Counted from the first letter of the stretch, positions 1 through 4,915 are shown. The stretch: DNA of 6,602 bases from JBDSTZ01 sp039927975 (GCA_039927975.1 JBDSTZ010000078.1:1-6602), one strand, 5' to 3'. Translations and numbers: made by a program. Notes: a model not told the origin generated them from the sequence alone.

Positions 1-89
1 GCAAAAAGTGGACGATGCCGATCCGGGACTGGAAAGCCGCACTGAACCGCTTCGCCATCCAGTTTGAAGACCGGCTTCCGCAGACTTAA
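1..89 (+). pseudogene. C-terminal end of an IS256-family (mutator-type) transposase, cut by the window edge
   Basis: An open frame enters from the left edge (codons from position 3) and stops at TAA 87-89. The visible 28 residues include WTMPIRDWKAALNRFAIQF and end DRLPQT. From memory of the family, IS256/mutator transposases end in this kind of segment: Trp, Pro-Ile/Val, Trp, Ala-Leu-Asn-x-Phe-x-Ile-x-Phe, Arg-Leu. A sequence resembling an IS256-family terminal repeat follows within about 10 bp, which supports the call. The catalytic DDE residues would lie to the left, outside the window, so I cannot tell whether the element is intact. The identification rests on a short segment. The alternative is the tail of a phage replication protein, which can have a similar DWKAA motif, but the terminal repeat argues against that. 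Confidence 0.62.
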
Positions 90-98
90 ACGAAAACC

Positions 99-126
99 CG
101 TTTACACAGAATTCGGTACACCCCCC
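99..126 (+). repeat. Probable right terminal inverted repeat of the IS256-family element
   Basis: Ten bases after the transposase stop lies CGTTTACACAGAATTCGG followed by TACACCCCCC. Read inward on the minus strand, it begins with a G-run, then TGTACC, then CTGTGTAAACGGG. IS256-family ends often carry such a GTGTAAA-containing repeat close to the transposase stop codon. The exact outer tip is uncertain by several bases within the C6 run at 121-126. The left repeat and the 8-9 bp target duplication expected for this family are outside the window, so neither can be checked. Confidence 0.5.
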
Positions 127-307
127 GCTGATCGAGCTCGACGGCTGGGACGTGGAACCGCTCGACCTGTTCGAGCACGTTCCTTCACGCCCTTTCACAC
201 CCTGGGCAGTTCCCAAACCTTGTCCGGAATGGGCTTGCGCTGGACGCATGGGACACCAACTGCGCGAATTCCGTGCAGTTTGGCTTGGTTTTACGCTACT
301 TACTTGA
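125..307 (+). pseudogene. Coding-like remnant next to the IS end, function unknown
   Basis: Directly after the IS end, a plus-strand frame runs from 125 to TGA 305-307. Its first 18 residues, PLIELDGWDVEPLDLFEH (125-178), use GC-ending codons and have a natural acidic composition, like a piece of a real protein. After about position 180 the codon choice becomes AT-richer and the residues lose protein-like character, so the coding resemblance probably ends there. There is no start codon; the left boundary is the IS end. The simplest reading is a gene fragment interrupted by the IS256-family insertion and later rearranged. I do not recognise the protein. Confidence 0.25.
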
Positions 308-696
308 AGCCAGCGTAGCTTGGCAGTCTGCGAGGCGAAACTTCCTTCCATCATTTACGACAAATTGATCACCCTCGATTCGTGCCAACGCGATATTGAG
401 TGCCTGCGCGCCCTCGTGAATCTGTCGCCGCCAGCCTTCAAGATCGCCCCGGTAAGACATCCCGTGAAATGAAGACCCGTCAGGCAAAACAAGGGTGTAA
501 CCGGATGTAGTGGCTGCGCCCCCTTTAAGTACGGCGGATCGACATGTCGGGTTATCAGGCTAAACCGCTTCCCGTTTGGCGTGTCCGGATCGACGGCAAA
601 GTAGACGTATTCCTTCCCAGGAACTTGAGTAGAACCAGGTATGGCGCCATCCCTTCCGATGCGTCCGCCAAAAATCTCTTCAAGTTCGCTACACAT
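296..696 (-). pseudogene. Small hypothetical gene broken by a one-base frameshift in a G5 tract
   Basis: An ATG at 696 is preceded by GTGAGG about 5-6 bases upstream, a good ribosome binding site. The frame reads MCSELEEIFGGRIGRDGAIP, then through KEYVYFAVDPDTPNGKRFSL to PPYLKG, and then becomes less natural. At 519-523 the minus strand has a G5 tract. One extra G there would join the start to a second open frame that continues TSGYTLVLPDGSSFHGMSYR and ends DCQATLASSK at TAG 298-296, giving 133 codons. The second frame has a stop just before the tract, so the two halves fit together only there. No signal peptide or membrane segment is visible. I do not recognise the family. It may be a real decayed gene or a homopolymer sequencing error, and it lies in debris between an IS end and a tRNA. 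Confidence 0.42.
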
Positions 697-741
697 TTAC
701 GCCTCACTTTGCCACTAGATACCGGAATACCTGCCAAATAG

Positions 742-1077
742 TCGGCTGTTATTGGACCGACGCCAGAGCTCGACATTGCGTCCTCTGCCACCGCAGCCGC
801 GTCAGCGGATTGGGTACTGCCACTTGCGACCTACACCGGAGAAGTCGCGCCGCAGCACTCGTTCAGTGACACCATCAGCTTGCGCGCCGTGCCCCAATTC
901 CTCGATGCGCTCGGGAAGGCGCTGCCGTCGGCAGCTGTCGACCTGGTCATCCAGAGATTCGCGGACAAGCGCCGGAAACATTGTGTCCGGACGCGCCCAC
1001 CTGGGTCCGGCTTCGTTTTTCATACTTTTTTCATACCAAACAAAAATGGCCTACATCAAGTCGATGTAAGCCACTAA
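742..1077 (+). pseudogene. Coding-like remnant without a start, function unknown
   Basis: A plus-strand frame is open from just after a TAG at 739-741 to TAA 1075-1077. Its middle (about 808-975) reads WVLPLATYTGEVAPQ, then FSDTISLRAVPQFLDALGKA, then AAVDLVIQRFADKRRK. These stretches use GC-ending codons and have the hydrophobic/charged spacing of an alpha-helical protein. There is no start with a ribosome binding site; the first ATG (880) is inside the helical part. The tail past about 1010 is AT-rich and not protein-like. The strand is ambiguous, because the antisense frame with the same codon register is also open from 831 to 555. I read this as a gene fragment in a decaying accessory region. 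Confidence 0.22.
1042..1072 (-). terminator. Rho-independent terminator of the tRNA-Val transcript
   Basis: On the minus strand, 20 bases past the tRNA CCA end, GGCTTACATC pairs with GATGTAGGCC around the 5-base loop GACTT, with one mismatch in ten pairs. ATTTTTG follows, with the T-run opposite the A5 at 1042-1046. On the plus strand the same hairpin is followed by ACTAATTTTT, so it may also stop transcription coming from the accessory side. No other terminator is visible between dnaQ and the tRNA, so this hairpin may also end dnaQ readthrough transcripts. Confidence 0.75.
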
Positions 1078-1092
1078 TTTTTATACGAATCT

Positions 1093-1167
1093 TGGTGGGA
1101 AGTGCAAGTTTCGAACTTGCGACCCCTGCAGTGTGAATGCAGTGCTCTACCCCTGAGCTAACCTCCC
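1093..1167 (-). tRNA. tRNA-Val, anticodon CAC (reads GUG)
   Basis: The minus strand folds into a full 75-nt cloverleaf. The acceptor stem GGGAGGT pairs with ACTTCCC, with one G-U pair. The D-stem is GCTC/GAGC. The anticodon stem is CTGCA/TGCAG around the loop TTCACAC, giving anticodon CAC. The variable loop is GGGTC, and the T-arm is GCAAG TTCGAAA CTTGC. The discriminator is A, and CCA is encoded in the DNA. CAC decodes only GUG, the preferred valine codon in GC-rich genomes. The gene lies 47 bp after dnaQ; in E. coli dnaQ is likewise followed by a tRNA gene (aspV, for Asp). Its 3' end faces the IS-bearing accessory DNA, a common arrangement where mobile elements integrate. Confidence 0.97.
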
Positions 1168-1179
1168 GAAGCGGGGCAT

Positions 1180-1208
1180 ATTATGACATACGTTTAGCTG
1201 TTCGTCAG
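1180..1208 (-). promoter_or_regulatory. Sigma70-type promoter of tRNA-Val with a GC-rich discriminator
   Basis: Between the dnaQ stop and the tRNA, the minus strand has CTGACG (1208-1203, 4 of 6 matches to TTGACA), a 17-base spacer and CATAAT (1185-1180, 5 of 6 matches to TATAAT). The bases after the -10 are GCCCCGC, a GC-rich discriminator typical of stable-RNA promoters under stringent control. Initiation would fall near 1173, leaving a leader of only a few bases. The tRNA can thus be transcribed independently of dnaQ. Confidence 0.62.
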
Positions 1209-1214
1209 CAAAAT

Positions 1215-1919
1215 TTACGCGGGTTCGTAGGCCCGCCATACGCAGCTACCCTTGACCGCCTTGTCGAGTCCACCCAGCAGGCTGTCATGCGCCGCCAGTT
1301 CATCCGCGGTGGCGCCGACCACGATCACCGCCGCCAGTGGCACCGCCTCGAGCAGGTCGCCGACACCGCTGGCCTCGACTTCCACATCCATCGACAGCGA
1401 ATTCTGCCCGCGCGTCATCGACAGATACACGTCGGCCAGCAACTCGGCGTCGAACAACGCGCCGTGCAGCTTGCGGTGCGAATTGGAGACGCCGTAGCGG
1501 TCGCACAAGGCGTCGAGCGAGTTGCGCTTCCCCGGATGCATTTCCTTCGCATTCACCAGCGTGTCGATCACGCCGCTGCAATGCTCGGTGAAAGACGGCA
1601 GTCCCAGCAGCTTGAATTCGTTATTCAGGAATCCCAGATCGAACGGCGCGTTGTGGATGATGACTTCAGCGCCCTGGATGTACTCGCGCAGTTCGGCCGC
1701 AATCTCGGCGAACTTCGGCTTGTCGCGCAAGAACTCGGTGGTCAAGCCGTGGACCGCCAGCGCGCCCTCTTCCGAATCGCGCTCCGGATTGATGTAGCGG
1801 TGAAAATTGTTCCCCGTCAGCATACGGTTGTGCAGCTCGACGCAGCCCACTTCGATGACGCGGTCGCCAGTGCGTGGATTCAGGCCGGTTGTTTCAGTAT
1901 CGAGGACGATTTGACGCAT
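1215..1919 (-). CDS. dnaQ: DNA polymerase III epsilon subunit, 3'-5' proofreading exonuclease
   Basis: This 234-residue protein is the proofreading subunit of the replicative polymerase; it removes mispaired 3' ends and binds the alpha subunit and the beta clamp. All DEDDh exonuclease motifs are present. Exo I is LDTETTG with metal ligands D7 and E9. Exo II is HNAPFDLGFLNNE with D94. Exo III is HGALFDAELLADVY with H152 and D157 in the expected H-x4-D spacing. After the nuclease domain, QNSLSM (172-177) sits where the E. coli clamp-binding motif QTSMAF lies. A linker and a C-terminal tail of about 55 residues for alpha binding follow. The length is close to E. coli DnaQ (243). The ATG at 1919 has only a weak ribosome binding site (TGAG), but Exo I starts seven residues in, so no later start is possible. 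It lies downstream of rnhA on the same strand, separated by a MITE. Confidence 0.97.
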   Translation of the reverse strand: MRQIVLDTETTGLNPRTGDRVIEVGCVELHNRMLTGNNFHRYINPERDSEEGALAVHGLTTEFLRDKPKFAEIAAELREYIQGAEVIIHNAPFDLGFLNNEFKLLGLPSFTEHCSGVIDTLVNAKEMHPGKRNSLDALCDRYGVSNSHRKLHGALFDAELLADVYLSMTRGQNSLSMDVEVEASGVGDLLEAVPLAAVIVVGATADELAAHDSLLGGLDKAVKGSCVWRAYEPA

Positions 1920-1956
1920 GGATGCTCAGCAATAGTATGTGGAAACGGTGGCGCGC

Positions 1957-1965
1957 AGTATAGCA
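1957..1965 (-). promoter_or_regulatory. Candidate extended -10 promoter for dnaQ
   Basis: The minus strand carries TGCTATACT: the extended TG motif plus TATACT, 5 of 6 matches to TATAAT. It would start dnaQ transcription near 1950, about 30 bases before the ATG. At the -35 position (around 1980-1985) there is no good hexamer, and that position now straddles the junction with the inverted-repeat element. In the inferred pre-insertion sequence the hexamer at that position was also poor, so this promoter probably depended on the extended -10 throughout. Confidence 0.5.
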
Positions 1966-1981
1966 AAGCGCGCAGTCGGCC

Positions 1982-2142
1982 TAGTGTCCTGAGTTGCTAG
2001 TTCGTTGAATAATAAATGTGGAGAAATCGTCCCGAGACAAGGAGCAAAGCACAGCAAGGCCGAGGCCTTGCGAGCATTTGTGACGCAGTATCGGGGCGAT
2101 TCTCGCCATATTTATTCAACGAATCTGCAACTCAGGACACTA
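1982..2142. mobile_element. 161-bp palindromic MITE with TA ends, IS630/Tc1-mariner type
   Basis: The two ends are inverted repeats. TAGTGTCCTGAGTTGC matches exactly, three bases differ, and TTCGTTGAATAA matches again, so 28 of 31 positions are identical (1982-2012 against 2142-2112). Symmetry continues inward: AATCGTCCCGA faces AATCGCCCCGA, and the centre is GCAAGGCC-GA-GGCCTTGC (2054-2071). The whole element therefore folds as one long hairpin centred at 2062. It contains no gene. TA at both tips fits duplication of a TA target, the hallmark of IS630/Tc1-mariner transposition. It is presumably mobilised by a transposase encoded elsewhere that recognises the same ends. Its right TA lies in the rnhA stop codon. 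Removing one copy gives an inferred empty site with a 61-bp rnhA-dnaQ gap. In rnhA-dnaQ readthrough RNA it would form a strong hairpin. Confidence 0.87.
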
Positions 2143-2577
2143 GCGGCGGACGGTCTCGACGCCGCGGTTGGCCAGCACGTCGGCGCGCTCGTTGCCGGGA
2201 TGACCGTTGTGACCGCGCACCCAGCGCCAGTCGACCTTGTGCTCGGCTTGCGCCAGGTCGAGCGCCTTCCACAGGTCTTCATTCTTGACCGGTTCCTTGG
2301 CGGCGGTTTTCCAGCCGCGCTTCTTCCAGCCGTGGATCCATTCCGAAATGCCCTTCTGCACATACTGGCTGTCGGTGTGCAGCACCACTTCGCAAGGCCG
2401 CGTGAGGGTGGTCAGCGCTTCGATCACGGCGCGCAATTCCATGCGGTTATTGGTGGTGTTCAGTTCGCCGCCGAAGATTTCCTTTTCGTGGCCATCGGCC
2501 ACCAGCAAGGCGCCCCAGCCGCCGGTGCCGGGATTGCCCTTGCAGGCGCCATCGGTGAAAATTTCTACTTTGCTCAT
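2140..2577 (-). CDS. rnhA: Ribonuclease HI
   Basis: This 145-residue enzyme cuts the RNA strand of RNA:DNA hybrids, removing primers and R-loops in the cytoplasm. The bacterial RNase HI signature is complete. FTDGACKGNPG carries catalytic D9, NNRMELRA carries E47, and HTDSQYV carries D69. The basic handle WIHGWKKRGWK (80-90) grips the hybrid. VRGHNGHPGNERAD carries H123 and D133. The length is close to the 155 residues of E. coli RNase HI; the short tail (GVETVRR) lacks the E. coli extension but lies beyond the catalytic core. Only 8 bp separate it from the methyltransferase stop, and it has no strong ribosome binding site, so translational coupling in an operon is likely. Its TAG stop includes the TA at the edge of the MITE. 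Removing the MITE in silico still leaves TAG, so the protein end was unchanged by the insertion. Confidence 0.97.
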   Translation of the reverse strand: MSKVEIFTDGACKGNPGTGGWGALLVADGHEKEIFGGELNTTNNRMELRAVIEALTTLTRPCEVVLHTDSQYVQKGISEWIHGWKKRGWKTAAKEPVKNEDLWKALDLAQAEHKVDWRWVRGHNGHPGNERADVLANRGVETVRR

Positions 2578-2585
2578 CAGGTACT

Positions 2586-3353
2586 TTACTTTCTATTTGT
2601 GGCCGGCACCGCCTGCGGCGCCGTTGCCGATTTCTTGTTCCAGGCCGGACCGATGATGGTCATGCCCTTGACCCGCTTGATCGCGTGCACCATGTACACC
2701 GCGCCCAGATAAGGCCACCAGCGCTGGCCGGCCGTTTCCATGAAGGCATAACGGCCCAGCCACTGCTGGGTGCGGCATGGCGGCGCGTAGCAGCCGAAAT
2801 GGCTGCGGCTGACGCCCAGATTCAACAATTTTAACCAGTCTTTCATCCGTGGCATAGAGATGAATTCGCCTGCGGCCGGCAGAAAGGGGCTGCGGGCCAG
2901 CCGCCCCACGCCCTGGCGCACGCCCCACAGGCTGGCCGGATTGAAGCCGCAGATGATCAGCTGGCCCTCCGGAATGAGCACCCGCTCGACCTCGCGCAAC
3001 ACCTGGTGCGGCTCGGGCGCGAATTCAAGCACGTGCGGTAACACCACCAGGTCCAGGCTTTGCGAGGCGAACGGCAGCTCGGCGAAGTCCAGCGCCACCG
3101 CGATCTGCTTGCCGCCAGCCACCATCGCCAGCTGGTCGGCGGTCGAGGTGCGCGTCGCGGCCTGCCACTTGTTCGGCATGCGGTTGGCCGCCAGCGCGTC
3201 GATCTGCGGCAGGCCGATCTGCACCGCGTTGAAGCCGAAAATATCGGCGGTCAGCTCATCCAGGCAAGCCTGTTCCCAGGCGCGCACATAGCCTCCCGCC
3301 GGCGAATGCAGCCAGCGATCGAGCGCTATAATGGATTTCTCGGACCCGTCCAT
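2586..3353 (-). CDS. YafS-like SAM-dependent methyltransferase-fold protein
   Basis: This 255-residue protein has the second half of a class I methyltransferase domain. LPFASQSLDLVVLPHVLEF (93-111) corresponds to the acidic and strand-4 motifs, and LREVERVLIPEGQLIICGFN (119-138) to the post-I region, followed by PASLWGVR. These match E. coli YafS as I recall it (LPF..SVD, LLRE.DRVL, GFNP.S..G.R, and W-L-LLN near 173-178). E. coli yafS also lies between gloB and rnhA, which supports orthology. The usual SAM-binding GxGxG motif is not visible; the corresponding area reads QIGLPQIDALAAN (45-57), so cofactor binding and activity are uncertain. The tail is basic and Ala/Pro-rich. The start is supported by AAGGGA about 4 bases before the ATG. 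The substrate is unknown. It heads the transcript that continues into rnhA. Confidence 0.85.
   Translation of the reverse strand: MDGSEKSIIALDRWLHSPAGGYVRAWEQACLDELTADIFGFNAVQIGLPQIDALAANRMPNKWQAATRTSTADQLAMVAGGKQIAVALDFAELPFASQSLDLVVLPHVLEFAPEPHQVLREVERVLIPEGQLIICGFNPASLWGVRQGVGRLARSPFLPAAGEFISMPRMKDWLKLLNLGVSRSHFGCYAPPCRTQQWLGRYAFMETAGQRWWPYLGAVYMVHAIKRVKGMTIIGPAWNKKSATAPQAVPATNRK
3327..3332 (+). promoter_or_regulatory. Candidate -10 element of the gloB operon
   Basis: A perfect TATAAT lies in GC-rich sequence inside the first codons of the divergent methyltransferase gene. It would start transcription near 3339, leaving a leader of about 39 bases before the gloB ATG. No convincing -35 hexamer is visible 16-18 bases upstream, so the promoter may be weak or need an activator. 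Confidence 0.4.
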
Positions 3354-3377
3354 GCCATCCCTTTGTCGAAGCTCACT

Positions 3378-4178
3378 ATGACCGAATTATCCCAGGCCGG
3401 CATCGGCGTCATGACGATTCCCGCTTTCAAGGACAATTATCTCTGGTTGATTCACGATGGCAACCATGCGGCCGTGGTCGACCCGGGCGACGCCGCTCCC
3501 ATCCTTGCCGCCCTGGCGGCCCACGGCCTCACACTCACCGCCATTCTACTCACCCATCACCATGCTGACCATATCGGCGGCGTGCCGGCACTGCTGAGCC
3601 ACGCCAGCGTGCCCGTGTTTGGCCCGCGCAACGATGGCATCGCCGCCGTTACCCGGCCGCTGAGCGAAGGCGATATTGTCGCCGTGCCTGGCCTCGATCT
3701 TGCGTTCAGGGTGCTCGATGTGCCCGGTCATACGCTCGGGCACATCGCCTATGTGCGCGAGACGCCCGGAGAGCCGTGGCTGTTTTGCGGCGACACCCTG
3801 TTCGCCGGCGGTTGCGGCCGCTTGTTCGAAGGAACCCCGGCGCAAATGGCGGCCTCATTGGCCAAGTTGGCCGACCTGCCCGGCGATACCAAGGTCTTCT
3901 GCGCGCACGAATATACGCTGTCGAACTTGCGCTTTGCTGATCATGTCGAACCCGACAACCACGCCATCGAGGACCGGATCGCGGCCGAGCAAGCCAAGCG
4001 CGCGCAGGGAAAGCCGACGGTGCCCTCATCCATCGCGCTCGAACGGGCCACCAACCCTTTTCTGCGCTATCGGGAAACGGGCATCCGCGACTGCCTGCTG
4101 GCTGCGGGCCGGCTGGACGACGCGGCGCCGCCGCTGGCGGCCTTTGCCGCCTTGCGCGAATGGAAGAACACTTTTTAG
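3378..4178 (+). CDS. gloB: Hydroxyacylglutathione hydrolase (glyoxalase II)
   Basis: This 266-residue metallo-beta-lactamase-fold enzyme hydrolyses S-lactoylglutathione to lactate and glutathione, completing methylglyoxal detoxification after glyoxalase I. The binuclear metal site is complete: THHHADH gives H60, H62, D64 and H65; PGHTLGH gives H118; CGDTLF gives bridging D139; and CAHEYTLSN gives H177. The GGCGRLFEGT block (144-153) and the C-terminal REWKNTF, with basic residues that bind glutathione in this family, are typical. The ATG at 3378 follows a weak GAAG ribosome site. An internal ATG at 3411 (MTIPAFKDNYLW) aligns better with the short N-terminus of E. coli GloB (MNLNSIPAFDDNY) but has a poorer ribosome site, so the first 11 residues are uncertain. 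It is divergent from the methyltransferase with a 24-bp gap, and the next gene starts 15 bp downstream. Confidence 0.96.
   Translation: MTELSQAGIGVMTIPAFKDNYLWLIHDGNHAAVVDPGDAAPILAALAAHGLTLTAILLTHHHADHIGGVPALLSHASVPVFGPRNDGIAAVTRPLSEGDIVAVPGLDLAFRVLDVPGHTLGHIAYVRETPGEPWLFCGDTLFAGGCGRLFEGTPAQMAASLAKLADLPGDTKVFCAHEYTLSNLRFADHVEPDNHAIEDRIAAEQAKRAQGKPTVPSSIALERATNPFLRYRETGIRDCLLAAGRLDDAAPPLAAFAALREWKNTF
3386..3394 (-). promoter_or_regulatory. Candidate extended -10 promoter of the methyltransferase-rnhA transcript
   Basis: The minus strand carries TGGGATAAT: an extended TG motif plus GATAAT, 5 of 6 matches to TATAAT. It lies inside the first codons of gloB. Initiation would fall near 3379, about 26 bases before the methyltransferase ATG, which fits the AAGGGA ribosome binding site being in the leader. 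No -35 match is visible. Confidence 0.4.
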
Positions 4179-4193
4179 GAAGCGAGGCCGAAC

Positions 4194-4853
4194 ATGCTGC
4201 CAAAATCCGTCGTCACCGTGTATGTCGATCCGGTCAGCCCGTATGTCTGGCTTGGCGTGCAAGCCATTTCGGCCATTGAGGAAGCCGGCGCCACCGTCGA
4301 ATTGCAGCCGGTGCTGTTTGCCGCCATGCTCGACGCGCACGGCACGACCGGGCCGGCCGAGGTCGACGTCAAGCGGCGCTATATGTTCCGCGACGTCATG
4401 CGCCAGGCGGCACTGCTCGGCTTGCCGTTCCGCGGCCCGCCCGGCCATCCGTTCAATACCCTGCTGGCGCTACGCATGAGTCTGGCAATCGAGGCCCGTG
4501 ACGAGCGCCGGCGCTTTACCCTGGCCCTGATCAGTGCCGCCTGGGAGCGCGGGCTCGACATTTCAGATGCCGCCGTACTGGTGAACATCGCCAACAATTG
4601 CCGGCTCGACGGCGCGGCCCTGCTCGCCGCCGCCGGCGAGGCGCCGGTCAAGCAGCGCCTGCGCAGCGACACCGAGCAGGCGATTGCCGACGGCGTGTTC
4701 GGGGTACCCACGTTCCGCCTTGGCGACGAGCTTTTCTGGGGCGGCGACCGCGTCGCCACGCTGCTTGCCTACATGCAGGGCAGCCGCATCGACGCGACCG
4801 CGCTCGCGGAATTTCTCTCGCGGCCACCGCTGGCACAGCGAACGATCCGCTAG
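4194..4853 (+). CDS. 2-hydroxychromene-2-carboxylate isomerase family protein (DsbA/GST-kappa fold)
   Basis: This 219-residue protein belongs to the thioredoxin-fold family of HCCA isomerases (NahD) and kappa-class glutathione transferases. It opens with a beta strand and DPVSPYVWLG (12-21), where S15 corresponds to the active-site serine that positions glutathione in NahD. HPFNTLLALR (85-94) is typical of the helical insertion. GVFGVPTF (167-174) contains the cis-proline P172, and FWGGDR (181-186) ends the fold. There is no CxxC, so it is not a thiol oxidoreductase. GAGG lies 6 bases before the ATG. The gap after gloB is 15 bp, which indicates an operon. Nothing in the window suggests naphthalene breakdown, so the true substrate is probably another glutathione-linked compound; this is inference from the neighbouring gloB. 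Confidence 0.88.
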   Translation: MLPKSVVTVYVDPVSPYVWLGVQAISAIEEAGATVELQPVLFAAMLDAHGTTGPAEVDVKRRYMFRDVMRQAALLGLPFRGPPGHPFNTLLALRMSLAIEARDERRRFTLALISAAWERGLDISDAAVLVNIANNCRLDGAALLAAAGEAPVKQRLRSDTEQAIADGVFGVPTFRLGDELFWGGDRVATLLAYMQGSRIDATALAEFLSRPPLAQRTIR

Positions 4854-4915
4854 CGCCTGCCGTAAAGGCCAAACGCTCGCCGGACTGTCCACTGCGCTGC
4901 TCACTACGCAGGCGA

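Noticed and set aside
64..318. An 84-codon plus-strand frame crossing the IS end
   Set aside because: It runs out of frame through the transposase end, the terminal repeat and the flank; its Arg/Thr/Pro-rich translation is not protein-like.
802..1023. A 73-codon minus-strand frame in the accessory region
   Set aside because: It is rich in Arg, Asp and Gln as antisense shadows usually are, has no ribosome binding site and overlaps a more protein-like plus-strand frame.
1165..1175. Small hairpin CCCG-AAG-CGGG at the tRNA 5' end
   Set aside because: A four-pair stem that includes tRNA acceptor bases; more likely chance within the GC-rich discriminator and leader than a regulator.
1137..2000. 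A long open frame (287 codons) on the plus strand across the dnaQ region
   Set aside because: It is antisense to dnaQ, whose catalytic motifs are all intact, and it runs through the tRNA and into the MITE. Long antisense frames are expected in GC-rich coding DNA.
1982..2142. The palindrome as a simple transcription terminator or a CRISPR-type repeat
   Set aside because: It has no terminal T-run, is far longer than a terminator, is bounded by TA and has mismatched inner arms typical of a MITE. It occurs once here, with no spacers.
2005..2712. A 235-codon open frame on the plus strand from inside the MITE across rnhA
   Set aside because: It is antisense to rnhA and to the end of the methyltransferase gene, starts inside a repeat and has no family resemblance that I can see.
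3060..3377. Upstream extension of gloB to an earlier in-frame ATG
   Set aside because: The extra 106 residues would be antisense to the methyltransferase and lack any glyoxalase II similarity; GloB homologues start at or near MTIPAF.
3676..4479. A 267-codon open frame on the plus strand overlapping gloB and the next gene
   Set aside because: It is an out-of-frame shadow rich in Arg, Pro, Ser and Cys; both overlapped genes have complete family motifs in their own frames.
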